In this document: positions 51,111-62,436 of the stretch, piece after piece
Numbering within the stretch: position 1 is the first letter of the stretch
Layout of the letters: every line of letters starts with the position of its first letter
From: Sipunculus nudus
Lineage: Eukaryota > Annelida > Sipuncula > Golfingiida > Sipunculidae
Reading direction: 5' to 3'
DNA length: 64,000 bases
Assembly: GCA_026874595.1 (NCBI GenBank)
Contig: CM049309.1
Coordinates: 93,890,723-93,954,722, forward strand
Position numbers and translations under genes: made by a program
Notes under the pieces: model-generated
What the model saw: only the letters and a program-made list of their open reading frames with translations
The model's database searches: none
What the model was told of the DNA's origin: nothing

Positions 51111-51520
51111 TTTCTCTGGAGAGGCGCTCATTACACATGGGCACTGATCGTCATTAAAGGTCGATAATAATCACAGAAACAACCACCAGGTCCATTAACC
51201 ACAGAACACAGCACATAGTAGCACAAATAATGTCCTCGGTCTGTTCCTGGAAGCGCTCACAACAGGTGTAAATTCGCCAGATTACCAGTCCGCCGGAAAA
51301 TGCTATAATCGCTCTGAAGTCCGTTACAGAGAAATGGCCTTCCTCACACACCGACAGTCTACGCTTATAGACATCATCTCTCAGCTGTCTAAACTCTGAC
51401 GCACACAGACCTGCCTCTGGAAGGCAGATATCGTTAGGCTACACGAACTCGTGCGCTGCTTGGGCATTTGTAGTGAATTTCTTCTTAATCACGTCTTATA
51501 TATGCTTGCTGACGTCACAA
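51111..51520 (-). promoter_or_regulatory. Candidate promoter and first exon (minus strand)
   Basis: Reading the minus strand, a perfect CRE palindrome TGACGTCA (51510-51517) is followed 7 bp later by TATATAA (51502-51496). Next comes ~385 bp of sequence less AT-rich than its surroundings, then a consensus splice donor, GAAAG|GTAAGTATA (exon end 51111). One frame stays open for ~95 codons from ~51440, including GHFSVTDFRAIIAFSGGLVI and a hydrophobic C-terminus (VLWLMDLVVVSVIIIDL). Its first ATG lies far inside, and I do not recognise the protein. No downstream exon is visible within the next kilobases, which hold the satellite. It may be the 5' end of a host gene or of a mobile element. Confidence 0.4.
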
Positions 51521-51932
51521 GTCCTGATCATCTTCTGGCCAATCATCACTTCCTATTATGCCGACTGCCAAGCATTACATGAATCTAATTATGGACACGC
51601 CTCCAGAGACAAAACCATGAGTAAACCAAACTAAACAGGTGCCAATCCTTTGAAGTCTACAAAAAAAAAAAAATCGTTACTACAGAGACCGCAAAACAGA
51701 GACGGCTTACACCACAAGCGCTAGAATCCCTATTTATAATAAAGTCTTCATATCTCCAATGTTTTTAGAGATACTACGAAGAAATCAGGTTTAACGATCC
51801 AATAATAAAACGGTTATACTGTGTTATCACTTGTAATATGACAAGGTAGGCAAGTCAGCCATTACCTTTCGACGGCGGCCATTCCAGATTGGTCCCGAAA
51901 GGTCATGCCACTGCGCATCACTTACCTGTCAA
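51521..51932. other. No gene seen
   Basis: Includes a poly(A) run at ~51660-51673. Its relation to the LINE fragments on either side is unclear. Confidence 0.4.
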
Positions 51933-52870
51933 CTAAGGCCGCTTCCGCCACCGTTTGGAATGGACGACGTCGAAATTCAGACATTTGTATTGATGGTTGA
52001 AAACAATGGAAATTGGATGGATTTGATTCTGTAAATCCCGTAGTATTAAACGATCATATGGATTACGCATAAAAGGAAGATAAAGCGAGTATATGCGGGT
52101 CGAAAACGTAACTTCTCTTAATATCGCACGAACGGTTTTGGCTGACTTGCGTACCTTGACATGGTAAACCCTGACTTTCAGCAACGGAGGAAGGTGCTTG
52201 TTGTTCCAGACCCGCTTGCTCAATCTGCCAGAGGGTCATGGAGGCCTTGTCGATACGCACATTCAGCTCATCTTCCATGCTGTTGGTGTTGTTTACAGTA
52301 GAGCGTAAATATGTGAATTCATTTACCAGTGCCAGAGTGTCGTTGTTTATCTTAATGACCGGTGACAGTGAAGTTGGTTGAGCTAGGACCATTGTCTTCT
52401 TAATGTTTTTTTTTCAGGCCACGTTCCTCACGTGCAGTTGCAAAGACTGAGCATAGTGCTTGTAGATCTGTTTCTGAGTGAGACATAGGCAGCATCATCT
52501 GCATACAAACGCACAATTCCCCTGTGCACTTTGGTTTAAGCACGTAGTCTAGCCAGGTTAAACAACTTGCCGAAGCTGCGGGTGTGCAGTAGCACACAGA
52601 GACGTTGAGGGAAGCACGGCGTAAGAGGTCGGAGAAAAACACACCAATTAGTGCAGGGGCAAGAACACATCCTTGCTAAACTCGACATGAGATCGGGAAC
52701 TCTTCTGATCGAGGGCCTTCAAACTGAACTGTTGCCCTCATGTTGTTATGAAACCCCTCAATGATTTTTAGTATCTTTGGAGGACAGTCTTTAAAATACT
52801 AAAACGAGACCAGACCGACTGACATACTCAAAAGCCTTGGTGAGGTCGACAAATACCATTTATAGGGGTT
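51933..52870 (-). mobile_element. LINE reverse transcriptase relic (minus strand)
   Basis: Reading down the minus strand: FVDLTKAF (~52855-52828), QGCVLAP (~52675-52655), the catalytic box LYADDAAYVS (YADD at 52505-52494), KINNDTLALVNEFTYLRSTV (~52350-52290), ELNVRIDKASMTLWQ and LSKRVWNNKHL. This is the motif order of a non-LTR retrotransposon RT and its downstream 'thumb', of the type that pairs with the endonuclease at 30.4-31.3 kb. Stops and frameshifts split it into at least three frames. It points opposite to the endonuclease pieces, so it is either another copy or an inverted part of the same one. Confidence 0.85.
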
Positions 52871-53289
52871 TCTGTTGGCACAGTCTAGTAACTATAAATA
52901 CTCCCTTCATGCTCATTTTACCCCGTTATTCATGGATCTTCTCGGGAGGGGCCCTCAAATGGAGCAAACAAGCACCGTCTTTTGTTTCTTTGGTTAGTTT
53001 CAGATGAGAATTCTGATGAATGAACTTTTATAGAGTCATCTTAATCATCCATACACCGGTAATGCTCCTCCAAAACAGTTTACAAGGTCCATGGGAATTA
53101 TCCTGAAAACCTACAGGTGTTGTCATTCTTTCTAAACGAGGATTGAATTCCGTACCAGAACTCAACGATGACTGGGGACAAAGTAACATGAAAAATCACA
53201 GGATCAAAGTAACGGATTTGGTATGAAAAATAGGCACAGAGAAAAGTAACAAACCGCGGCAGGAAATTAAGTCACAGACCTGTGTATCT
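52871..53289. other. No gene seen
   Basis: Unassigned sequence between two LINE relics in opposite orientation. Confidence 0.4.
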
Positions 53290-54345
53290 GTTCTCATTGT
53301 ACGCTAGACATATTTGTGATATCGTGACCAGACACTATATCCAATTTTATCTGCACGCAGGCGACACCCAGATTTACCTGGCCTTCAGTTTCAAAACCGA
53401 TCCTTCTATTCACTCAGCTATGGCCTTGATTCAGCTGTGTATCACCTAAGTTAATGAATGGATGGTGAAAAATAAACTGAAGCTAAATTGTCACAAGACG
53501 GAACTGATGATCCTCACGGCTCCCAGGCTAAGACCTAGAGTAGAGCTCTCCACAATAGACATTAGCGGTTGTTCTATCACAGCTAGTCCATCCATGAGAA
53601 ATCTTGGTATGTAGTTGGTTTGACCAGGCAGTCACCATGGAGGAGCATGTTAAGTTCGTGTGCAAATTCTGCTACTCCCATGTGCACAACATTGCTGCCA
53701 TCAGACACATGCTCACCAGAGAAGCAACAGAATAACTTATGCAAGCCTTTATTACATCTAGGCTTGACAACTGTAACTCGTTCCTGGTTAATATCCCGGA
53801 ATCAGTTACGAAGAAGCTGAAGCGTGTGCTCATCACTGCAGTCAGGACGGTAGTGCTCCAAGCTACCTTGCTGAGCATGTGCGACCATACCAGCCATCAC
53901 GTAGTTTACGCTCTAGTGACCAGCATCTTCTGTGTCAACCAGCTGCTCATACGAGAACATATGGTGATCGTTTTTTTTCAGTGGCTACGCCAAAATTATG
54001 GACGAGTTAACCGCATGTGTGATAATTAAAACGGTTTCAAAAGACAAATGAAAACATATCTGTTTCGGGCTGCATTTTTAAATTTATAGTTTTGCTCTTT
54101 ATAAACTATGCCTCTATTTAGTTATATTTATAATGGGAACATCATGAATTTTTAGCTGCAATTTCTAGTATATCTTACCATTATATCTTTAGTTTTTTTA
54201 TCTCAATGCATTTAGTTGTTTTAGCTTTCTTAACTTTTTATTATTTTTTTATCATTACATGTTTTATCTTCACCTGTAATGGCGCCATTGAGCAGTACTT
54301 GGTGATGGATATTGGTGCGTTTTTAAATGAATAAATATTATATTA
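53290..54345 (+). mobile_element. CR1/Jockey-like LINE 3' fragment with CR1/L2-type tail
   Basis: Frames together give GDTQIYLAFSFKTDPSIHSA, VNEWMVKNKLKLNCHKTELM, SMRNLGM, SRLDNCNSFLVNIPES (~53746) and RFFSVATPKLW (~53968). That is the second half of a non-LTR reverse transcriptase and its C-terminal region. The catalytic FADDTQ box reads HAGDTQ, so the Asp pair is lost. Several stops occur. The 3' end at 54270-54345 (GGCGCCATTGAGCAGTACTT, then GGATATTGG and AAATGAATAAATATTATA) is the CR1/L2-type terminal hairpin region and short-repeat tail. Confidence 0.85.
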
Positions 54346-55139
54346 CTATATAAATATAAATATGAATAGTACATATAAATATTGTCCTAAATTATTGTAT
54401 TTACACATACTCTTACAATAATGCCTTCTATGAATTATGCCCTAGGTTTCAAAATAGTTGAAGTCAAATTATCAACATTTAAAAAATAAAATGACTAAGG
54501 TATCTGAAATTGCTATATTAATTAAAATGACAAGAAAAATGCTGATACTTACCGGATTTCACGACTCCTCGGCTTACACTCGAACTCACGACCTGTGCTC
54601 TGTTGAGTCCTGTGCACTGCCTATGGAACACAGAAGCCGGTAAAAGGCAAAGTTAAACATGCGACTTGAACATATTCAATTATATTACCACGAGGAATAC
54701 AATTATAAATGTTATAGACGCGCATTTCCACCATATACATATAGATATACATTTATCAACATGTTACAAACCATTGCTTGTTTGGACTTTCCAGTTAATA
54801 TCCAAATTTTGAAGAAATATTATGTTATGGCCAGCCACACGTGAACTCCCACCCTCTGAAGTTTGACTACGTCATGCAAAGATATTTAAGAGAACAGTAG
54901 TTGAAAAACAGAAAATCTTCATATATTTTTTTAAAAGGTGCCTCAAAATGTCACCTTTACATTACATATTTAAAAATATTCGCAAATAGGGAGGAGGGGG
55001 ACACTCCCTAACCCAACCCCCTGTACCTGTAACTTTTTAAATGAACATGGCTTTTGATTTTATTCATGCAGATGAATATAAAGAAAAACAAATATTTATA
55101 TTTTTCATAGGCTGAAAATATATTAAGTATATAGAAATA

Positions 55140-55142
<3 letters not shown>
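54346..55142. other. No gene seen
   Basis: AT-rich. A tRNA-like stretch on the minus strand near 54550-54640 was considered and not accepted. Confidence 0.4.

Positions 55143-55186
<44 letters not shown>
55143..55186. repeat. (AT)n microsatellite
   Basis: Uninterrupted TA dinucleotides. Confidence 0.95.
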
Positions 55187-55188
<2 letters not shown>

Positions 55189-55299
55189 TAATATAATATT
55201 GCATGTATAAATATTGCTAAGAACCCATCAACCTCTAAACCAAAATTAGCGTCCCCCTGTTCTTAAAATTCTGCATCCGCCACTGCAGTTACGTCTCTG

Positions 55300-55501
55300 C
55301 TTTGCGCAGTATTGTGGTTAAACGGATTGTCGATAGGTGGCGCTAGTTACAGGTGTTTACTCCTATCTTTGCGGTGGCCAAGTTGACATTATGAGGTCAT
55401 GACCTAAGACCCATTTTCCGCGAGGGGCATGACAGAGGCAAGACTTTGAAATCGGCAGATAAAAAACTGCATTGACACGTCTTGATTTCAAAGAATTTCA
55501 G
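55300..55501 (+). other. Candidate 5' (untranslated) exon of a small host gene
   Basis: This stretch is richer in CpG and GC than its neighbours and ends in a consensus donor, AATTTCAG|GTAAGTGTC (GT at 55502). The short ATG-led frames inside all close quickly, so it would be a leader exon. It pairs naturally with the terminal exon at 58285 on the same strand, but no middle coding exon was found. The link is an inference. Confidence 0.35.
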
Positions 55502-57371
55502 GTAAGTGTCATCTATTTCATTGTAAGTTTTAGAAATCTACAAGAAATCAAGATTCGCAGGTGTTGTTATGGTATTAAAAATAGTTTAAATGCACATGAA
55601 GCGATCCATGTCATATTGTTTTGAACATCGTGATTGCGGGATGACTGTAGCCGGGGTCTGAGGTCGGTGACTTTGTTGTTGTTCAGACGCGCCATGTGAC
55701 GCGCGTGAATGCTAACCTGAGGAGGTGTGTTTACAGCTGTAGTTGGTGGTTTCTTATTGAGGCATAGTACCTCCTTGATACGTATGTTATACCTAAAAAA
55801 ATGCCAAAATGGCGAATCCATAAATCATTTCAAGGCATATATATTATCACAAGTCAGTTGGAGCTTATAGGCCTACTTAGTTACAGAGAATATAAGTCGC
55901 CCTTGAAAAGTACTCCACACCTGTTACTTGACTATTAGCTCGAATAAATCGGACTCAATATTAGGGCTAATTGACTATATAATATGAATCTGAATATCTG
56001 TATGATGTCAACGGCTGTTCAGTTTAGGGAGTACCGTATACGTAGAAGGACTTTAATGCTAGAGTACTTGAGTACTCAAGTTATAATATTTTGGACTTGA
56101 GTACCTAATTGATTAATTATGTGTATGTGTAATACTGTACAGCCATTGAACTAGGGACTGCCACGACCGCTAGGGGCGCTGGTGACCAACTTCTTCACGC
56201 AGCGAACTTTTTTGGTTCCCAAAAGACATGCTGTATTACGGCATAGTACACAGGAGCGACTTATGGAGAGTGTCAGGAGTTATGGATTGCGTTAAGAACC
56301 ATGTCTAGGTTACGTTTATAGCTGTTTGGCTGCAGAGAAGGCGAGAGAAGCTCACCGAGAGATTTTTGAAGTAGGCAGAGAGTGAAAGAAACACTATAGG
56401 GGTATGATATCCACCATAAACAGTTTGTATTTGATTCATAATAAATTATTGTATAGTACTGACATGTTAATTCGGTGAATTAATATGAAATTAAGCCGTA
56501 GAGGTTGTTTAAATCATTCCCACGATTGTAGCACCCCCTTGTGTCAGGAAGGCAAGATGGTCGATATTGACGGAAATTGAGCGATAATAAGGGTTTTTAT
56601 CACAATGTACATGAAGTAGCTGAACAATATTTTTTTAGAATTGTCTTTTACTGGTTAAATGAGCCGTATATGGATGAAACTGATGAATAGGTGATGTTTT
56701 GGATTAACTGTAAAAACAAAACATGTGTTGTATTATTTGTTATTTCTGAAAAAAAAAAATTTTCAATGACTTTTTTTTTCTTTCTTTCAGTTTCAGTTCT
56801 CCAGCTCAAGGAATTGTTTATCAGTGTACAATACTGTACAGGCAACACATATTGAAATATTTTCATGTTTTGGTTATTTCATAATAAAAAAATATAATAA
56901 ATAATATAAAAAAAATCTTTTATAGAAAGGATATTGCTGTAACTTGAAAAAAGGGGGAAACTACAGAATTCTGTTGGTCTTTAGACAAACAGTTTATTGT
57001 TATTTACTTCCATGCACTGTGACACAAAGTTGTTTTTATCAGAAAAGAAAATTTGTTATATTGCAAAAAATGTGATATTAACCCAATTAGCAGTGTCTGG
57101 TGAGGGATTTATTTGCATTGACATTTTCTGTCAGAATTCTTAAATCTTTAATTGAAAAAAAATATGATCAGTTAGTGATAGGCCTATATCTGCTTTAGGC
57201 CTGTTATTTTATTAATGCTTTATTTTATTCAGTGGCATCAACTTATCATCAAGGAGGATGACTCCAGTCGTAGGAGGTTTTTTTTTTATTTTCTTATGAA
57301 CACATACACACACACCCTTGCACACACACACACATATATATATATACATAAATATATATATAAATAGATAA

Positions 57372-57414
<43 letters not shown>

Positions 57415-58284
57415 TATATATATATATATATGTATTCACATACCCCTTAAAGTGTCTTTATGACCTATTTCAAATATATTACAAATAAATTTAAGGGTTT
57501 AAGAAAATAAGATATTATGTTTCCATTATAGTTTTGTCCTAAATTATGTGAAATAATATTTCATTGTATACTCATAAACAGAACAAAAATCTATAATTCT
57601 TATTATGGGTATATTTCATTTCCAATATCTAAATATTATTTTCTGAATAGCAGGGACCATCTCCCACTTTGCTAAAAAGGAGTTGGGGATATATACCCCC
57701 ATCCCCCTTTATTCACATCCCTGATTTTATTTAAATGAATATGTCAAATTCTTTTATTACAATAATCCAGTACAACATTTCATGCCTCAGCATTAAAGTT
57801 AATTTACTTTTTTAAGTAACTTCTTTATTGCTTCCCTATTGATGTATATGCTACACTCCAATGTTCTTGTTGTAGTGGTCAACATGTATATTTTTAGGTT
57901 GCCTATCATGTGAAACATATCTTCACTTCCTCTGTTGGTTCTAATCACATATTTAAATTTTGGTCTTGCACCAGTTCCCTAATTGCATGTGAAACTTATT
58001 TGTATGACATGTTTTACTTTAAAATGTCAGTCGGCACTGAAAGATAAAAGTCTGCAGTAGCAGTAAGTAAATAGTTCACAGTTTATAAAAAATAATTTTA
58101 TTGTAAATTTATGTATGAAAGTGCAATTATTTTGGTACTGTTGCTTGCAAGATATTTTTATGTAGGCTAATGATTATTTCCAGAAAACCAAATCTCTTAC
58201 AAAGACTATAAGGAAACAAAATATAAGCAACACATTTATTTTAACTGATTTGAGTTTTATTCATCATACTCCAGGTTTTTGTAG
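55502..58284 (+). other. Putative intron or intergenic stretch
   Basis: Mostly AT-rich. 56140-56400 is GC-richer with short broken frames and may hide another exon. A compound (CA)n/(TA)n microsatellite fills 57300-57430. Confidence 0.3.
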
Positions 58285-58395
58285 CAGCAGCCCAACAGTG
58301 ACATCAAGGAGCGTTATCCTGCTATAGTGGACTTCCTGAATATCCCCAGAGAGAGGATTCATGTACTGGTCAAGGCTTTTGCCTCTGAGATATGA
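58285..58395 (+). CDS. Candidate terminal coding exon, 36 codons
   Basis: An acceptor GTTTTTGTAG precedes an open frame reading QQPNSDIKERYPAIVDFLNI then PRERIHVLVKAFASEI, closed by TGA at 58393-58395. The composition is that of a real soluble helical protein end, unlike chance ORFs in this AT-rich DNA. A poly(A) signal AATAAA at 58576-58581, followed by a GT-rich stretch, fits a ~190-nt 3' UTR. I cannot name the protein. Confidence 0.5.
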   Translation, partial: QQPNSDIKERYPAIVDFLNIPRERIHVLVKAFASEI

Positions 58396-58575
58396 CTATA
58401 TCAAGCAGCAGCACAGTGACTAAGTAATGTATTTCTGCGGCGGACTGTAAAATGTGCAAATATGGCAAACTTTATGCCAAAATTTATGATAGTTTGCATC
58501 ACATCTTACTAGTTTTCTTTATATGTGGCTATGAGACAATGTCTGAAGAACTAAAAACACCTGTCAAGCTGTCTG

Positions 58576-58581
58576 AATAAA
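58576..58581 (+). terminator. Polyadenylation signal of the candidate gene
   Basis: AATAAA followed by TGTTTATTATTGTGTTG, a typical downstream U/GU-rich element. Confidence 0.45.
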
Positions 58582-58599
58582 TGTTTATTATTGTGTTGC

Positions 58600-59040
58600 A
58601 GACTGGAACCAGTTTTTTTTCCATAAATTCAATAAAAGCTAAATTTCCGAGTGTGAATGTGTTTGTTTTCATGATGTATAATACCTAGGTGATTGTCAGT
58701 AATGAACAAAGAACAGTATTTTCTGCTTATTTACATTATAAGCTTTCTTTTGATACCCAACATGTGATATTTAACCCATTTTGAAAAAATAGTTGGCGGT
58801 CCCTAATTGAACGGTGTGCAAAATTAGATAAAATCTAAGGTGAAGAGAATGGTTCTAAGTTCTGCCTGTAGGCAACTCTTTCTTATTTACTTGAGGAAAG
58901 TGAATATCTCACCATGAACTTGTAAAATCTAATTTAATAGACTAAAGAATGTGTGCCCTTGCAATGCTTGGATTAACTGATATTAAGCATATACAGGCAG
59001 CTCCCTTGTTTTATTATAGGAAGTGTCTAGGCAGCCGACA
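58600..59040. other. No gene seen
   Basis: AT-rich flank. Confidence 0.5.
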
Positions 59041-59170
59041 CTGTCCGCTGCGGAGTGTCAGAACCCTGGACTGTCTAGGCAGCTGACAATGTCTACACTG
59101 TCGGCTGCCTAGACAGTCCACACTCCACCCACTGCGCAGCCGACAATGCTTTTACTGATATCACTAAGTG
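59041..59170. repeat. Inverted and direct repeats of CTAGGCAGC with a long hairpin
   Basis: A 23-nt arm at 59068-59090 (GGACTGTCTAGGCAGC...) pairs with 59097-59119 around a 6-nt loop with two mismatches. A further direct copy of the arm lies just upstream (GTGTCTAGGCAGCCGACA). Confidence 0.8.
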
Positions 59171-60034
59171 TCAGCTGCCCAGGTGTGTGACATTCTAGAC
59201 CTTGTAGTAATAGTTAGTAAAATGTTGCTGAATGAAAAACAGGTAACAGGGTTGGATTTTTATCTTGGAAAATTAGAACTAGAAATGCAGCATCACATTT
59301 CATATAATATAAATAAAGAAAATATGGTAAACAACTTATTTCTTGTGCACTAGAATACATACACCTACACTACGTGTATTTCATAAGCATGTATAATATG
59401 CATTTCATAGACTGACAAAGTCAGATGATTAATGCAGTTTAGGCCTACACACTGTTTGTTGTGTGTTTTTTTTGCACTAGACCCCTTGATGATCCATTGA
59501 TGTTATTGTGGGTATTTATTAGTATCATGGTTTGGCAATCTGTTACACAAATGATTTCATAGGTCACTAATGGTGAGAGAGCAGATTCTGAGTTCCTGGT
59601 GAATAGTGAGTGAGTAGATAGCAACTGTCGTCATAAGCCAGGGCTTAATGAATGTAATAAAATAACACATTTGGTGGTCTATCAGGGCTTCACATATATA
59701 AAGGTTTGAAATCAAGGATAGTTAATAATGGCTTGTCAGCACCATGGCAGTCAACAACTCTGTTGGGGTTGAATTTCCCTCTTTTTGTGATTTGGAGAAA
59801 AGTTAAATCTGTAACAAAAGTCCAATCATGTCAAATTGGGGAAATGGATTCAAAAACCATTATTGGGTCTTAAGAAGTGGTGTTCTAATAAGTCATTTAA
59901 TCCTGAAGTAAAAAACACATACCTTTTACATGTATTCATGTGTGCATGGTTGCCGCAATTATAAAAATATTGTTCATTCTGATTAAAAGTAGCAGGACTG
60001 GTCCCCCCAAATTACCTGACTTATTTAATTTTTT
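59171..60034. other. No gene seen
   Basis: Short ORFs only (for example 59168-59353), without motifs. Confidence 0.45.
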
Positions 60035-61275
60035 TTAGCGAACTTGTGAGCTTATGCGATGGTGCGTCGTCTGTATGTTAACCATAGCTATCTCAAAAAC
60101 GGCAGAAGCTAGCATCACCAAATTTTTTGCAAATAATCAGTCATCTGAAAAACTCTATCAGATTTTGTTTATTTTTTTTTCTAACAGCATTTTCTTAGAT
60201 TTTATAGGGGAAAAGCTTAAAAAAGCTTTAAAAATCTTCTTCTCCGAAACTGTCCAGCCAAATTGTCCAATATTTGACAGAAATGATTCATGGAACAATT
60301 TTTCTCAAGTTTGAAAGTTGAACTTAGTCATCTGTCCAAAAAAGCATACTCAAATTACAATCTCAGAAACGGCTGGAGCTATCATCACCAAATTTTATGC
60401 CAATGTTGTTCACATTAGACATATCTGAAATTGAGGTATTGGTGGCGCCACCTGCATTGGCCTTTTTTGTACGGGGGTCATCAGTGCTTGTATCATACTG
60501 ACGGCTACAAAAACCTCTTCTCTGAAACCATAATGCCAAATAGTTTAATATCGCACAGAAATGATCCTAGGGTAGTGCTTTCTGAAGTTTGTTCAAATGG
60601 TCTCAGTTCAGTGACTTTTGGCTGAGTTAAGGGAAGCTGAATTTAGTCATATGCTGTAACAGCCCATTTTAGCTCAGTGGCTACAAAGATTTTCTTCTCA
60701 ATTGTCCAATATTTCACAGAAATGATCCCTGGAACAATCTCTTTCAAGTTTGTTCGAATGGTTCTAGTTCAGAGATTTTTGGCCGAGTTACAGGAGGTTG
60801 AACTTAGTCATCTGTCCAAAAAGGCACACTAAAATTAAAATCTCAGAAACGGCTAGAGCTATAATCACCAAATTTTATACCAATGTTTGTCACATGTCTT
60901 ATCTGAAATTCAGGTATTGGTGGCGCCACCTACATTGATGTGTTTTTTACAAGCAAAAATGTTATTTTAAACTGTTAAGCTGATTGGTTTAAACTTTACA
61001 AGAATTATTCTATGATAGGGATCTGCCAGTTTTATAAGAATGGATTGGGTAAATACAGCTTTAAAAAAGCTTTGTAGCCAATTGAAAAAGGTTTTTCTGT
61101 TTGAAAACAGATCTGAAAACATTCTGAGCCATTCAGCGGCCAAATCAAGAGATCACTCAGTACAAACAGGTGAGGTCCAGACATCACCATGGCAACTGAC
61201 CTGGCTCTGGCCGGTGTCTAGACAATGTGTCTAGACGTCTAGACACAGCGTCTAGACGTCTAGACACAATGTCTA
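60035..61275 (-). repeat. Repeat family A, long inverted copy
   Basis: Reverse complement of 440-1264, with an additional stretch matching 14490-15175. It carries GGTGGCGCCACC twice (60441-60452 and 60919-60930), so it seems to be two A units end to end. Its far end (61205-61275) is expanded into a series of TCTAGAC palindromes, including a perfect 20-bp one at 61227-61246. ORFs at 60054-60625 and 61040-61234 are repeat translations. Confidence 0.75.
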
Positions 61276-61309
61276 GATGCAGAATTCCCAGATTATTGGA
61301 ACTAATCTT

Positions 61310-61625
61310 TCAACTGTTTGAAAAAACTTGGTTTGCATTTTAAGTGAATCAGGTTTATCATCAGGTCACATGTGAACTGCTGCATCCTCATTTTTGGTTG
61401 ACCTCTGACCTTTCCTCGCTGCCCAGCGTCCATTTGTGCGTCTGTTTCCACACATAAACCCACATATCTCCAGAACCGTTTGACCGATCAGGCTAAAAAT
61501 TTTGCACAAATGTAGTCGTCTGTCGTCCGTAGTCTGTACGTTAACCTATACTATTTTGAAAACAGCAAGAGTTAGCATCACCAAATTTTATGCAAAAAAT
61601 TAGTCATCTAAAAAACTCTAACCAA
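61310..61625 (-). repeat. Inverted family E end joined to inverted family A end
   Basis: 61340-61500 is the reverse complement of 18310-18480 (GCCCAGCGTCCATTTGTGCG). 61505-61625 is the reverse complement of the A 3' end (GTCTGTACGTTAACC). Confidence 0.7.
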
Positions 61626-62430
61626 CCTGTTGACACTTGACCATGCATTCAGTTTGTTTAGGGAGAATGCTGTTGATGAGAGTATGTAAGTCATTAATTA
61701 TTGTTAATTGACTAGTGAAACAGTGCACGCTGGTAAATCTTGATGTGGAATCAAAGGGTCACGTTTTACCCACCTTAGTGAATCAAAATTATCTGGGAAA
61801 CAGTCCCTCTTTCTACTGAAATAAATGGACATTACTGCATTGCTATAAAGAAAAGGTGACCCAATAGTGACCCATAACCAAATGAACTCCTGACACGTGT
61901 GCAACACACAAGTGTGTACAAATCTTCCAGTAAACTAACAAGCGCATTGCCTGACTCGATCGAGCCCAAGCGTCGGCAAGAAACATCTAGGGGACTTTGT
62001 TCTAATAAAAATATAACGAAACAAACCTATATTTATGTCCTGTTCCCATTTCAGTTTGTGGTCAATTCGATTGTAATGTGAAGTATACTGATCACAACTG
62101 ATGCCATCTATTGGTAGCTTCTGGTATCTTTGCTCATACTGACTCAGTTAGTATTTCATACTCGCACAGTTTCAATTTCATGCTCTTTCTGCAACCGCAA
62201 ATATTGCGAATTAAAAGCCACCGCAAATAAGATGACAACCAAAGTATGTAACACCCTGTATTTCACAATACTGCTACTCCTAATATAAGGTTGAGCACTT
62301 GAAATTAGGTCATCTTCATTTATTATAGTGATATTTATAGCTCCAAGTGCACTTCTTCCACCAGATACTTGTATTCCGATGCCAATAGCTCACTGTCACT
62401 GTCAGTGCTCCAGTTCAGATATATACATAG
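61626..62430. other. No gene seen
   Basis: Two short ORFs (61704-61907 minus, 61899-62081 plus) have no motif. Confidence 0.45.
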
Positions 62431-62436
62431 CATACA

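Noticed and set aside
54548..54640. tRNA or tRNA-derived SINE on the minus strand (GAGTTCGAGTGT resembles a B box)
   Set aside because: The T-arm does not pair and no acceptor stem or clear A box is present; only a weak SINE relic remains possible.
56330..56395. AEKAREAHREIFEV-like frame recalling a mariner-type helix-turn-helix
   Set aside because: Only about 15 residues match loosely, with no further transposase motif up- or downstream.
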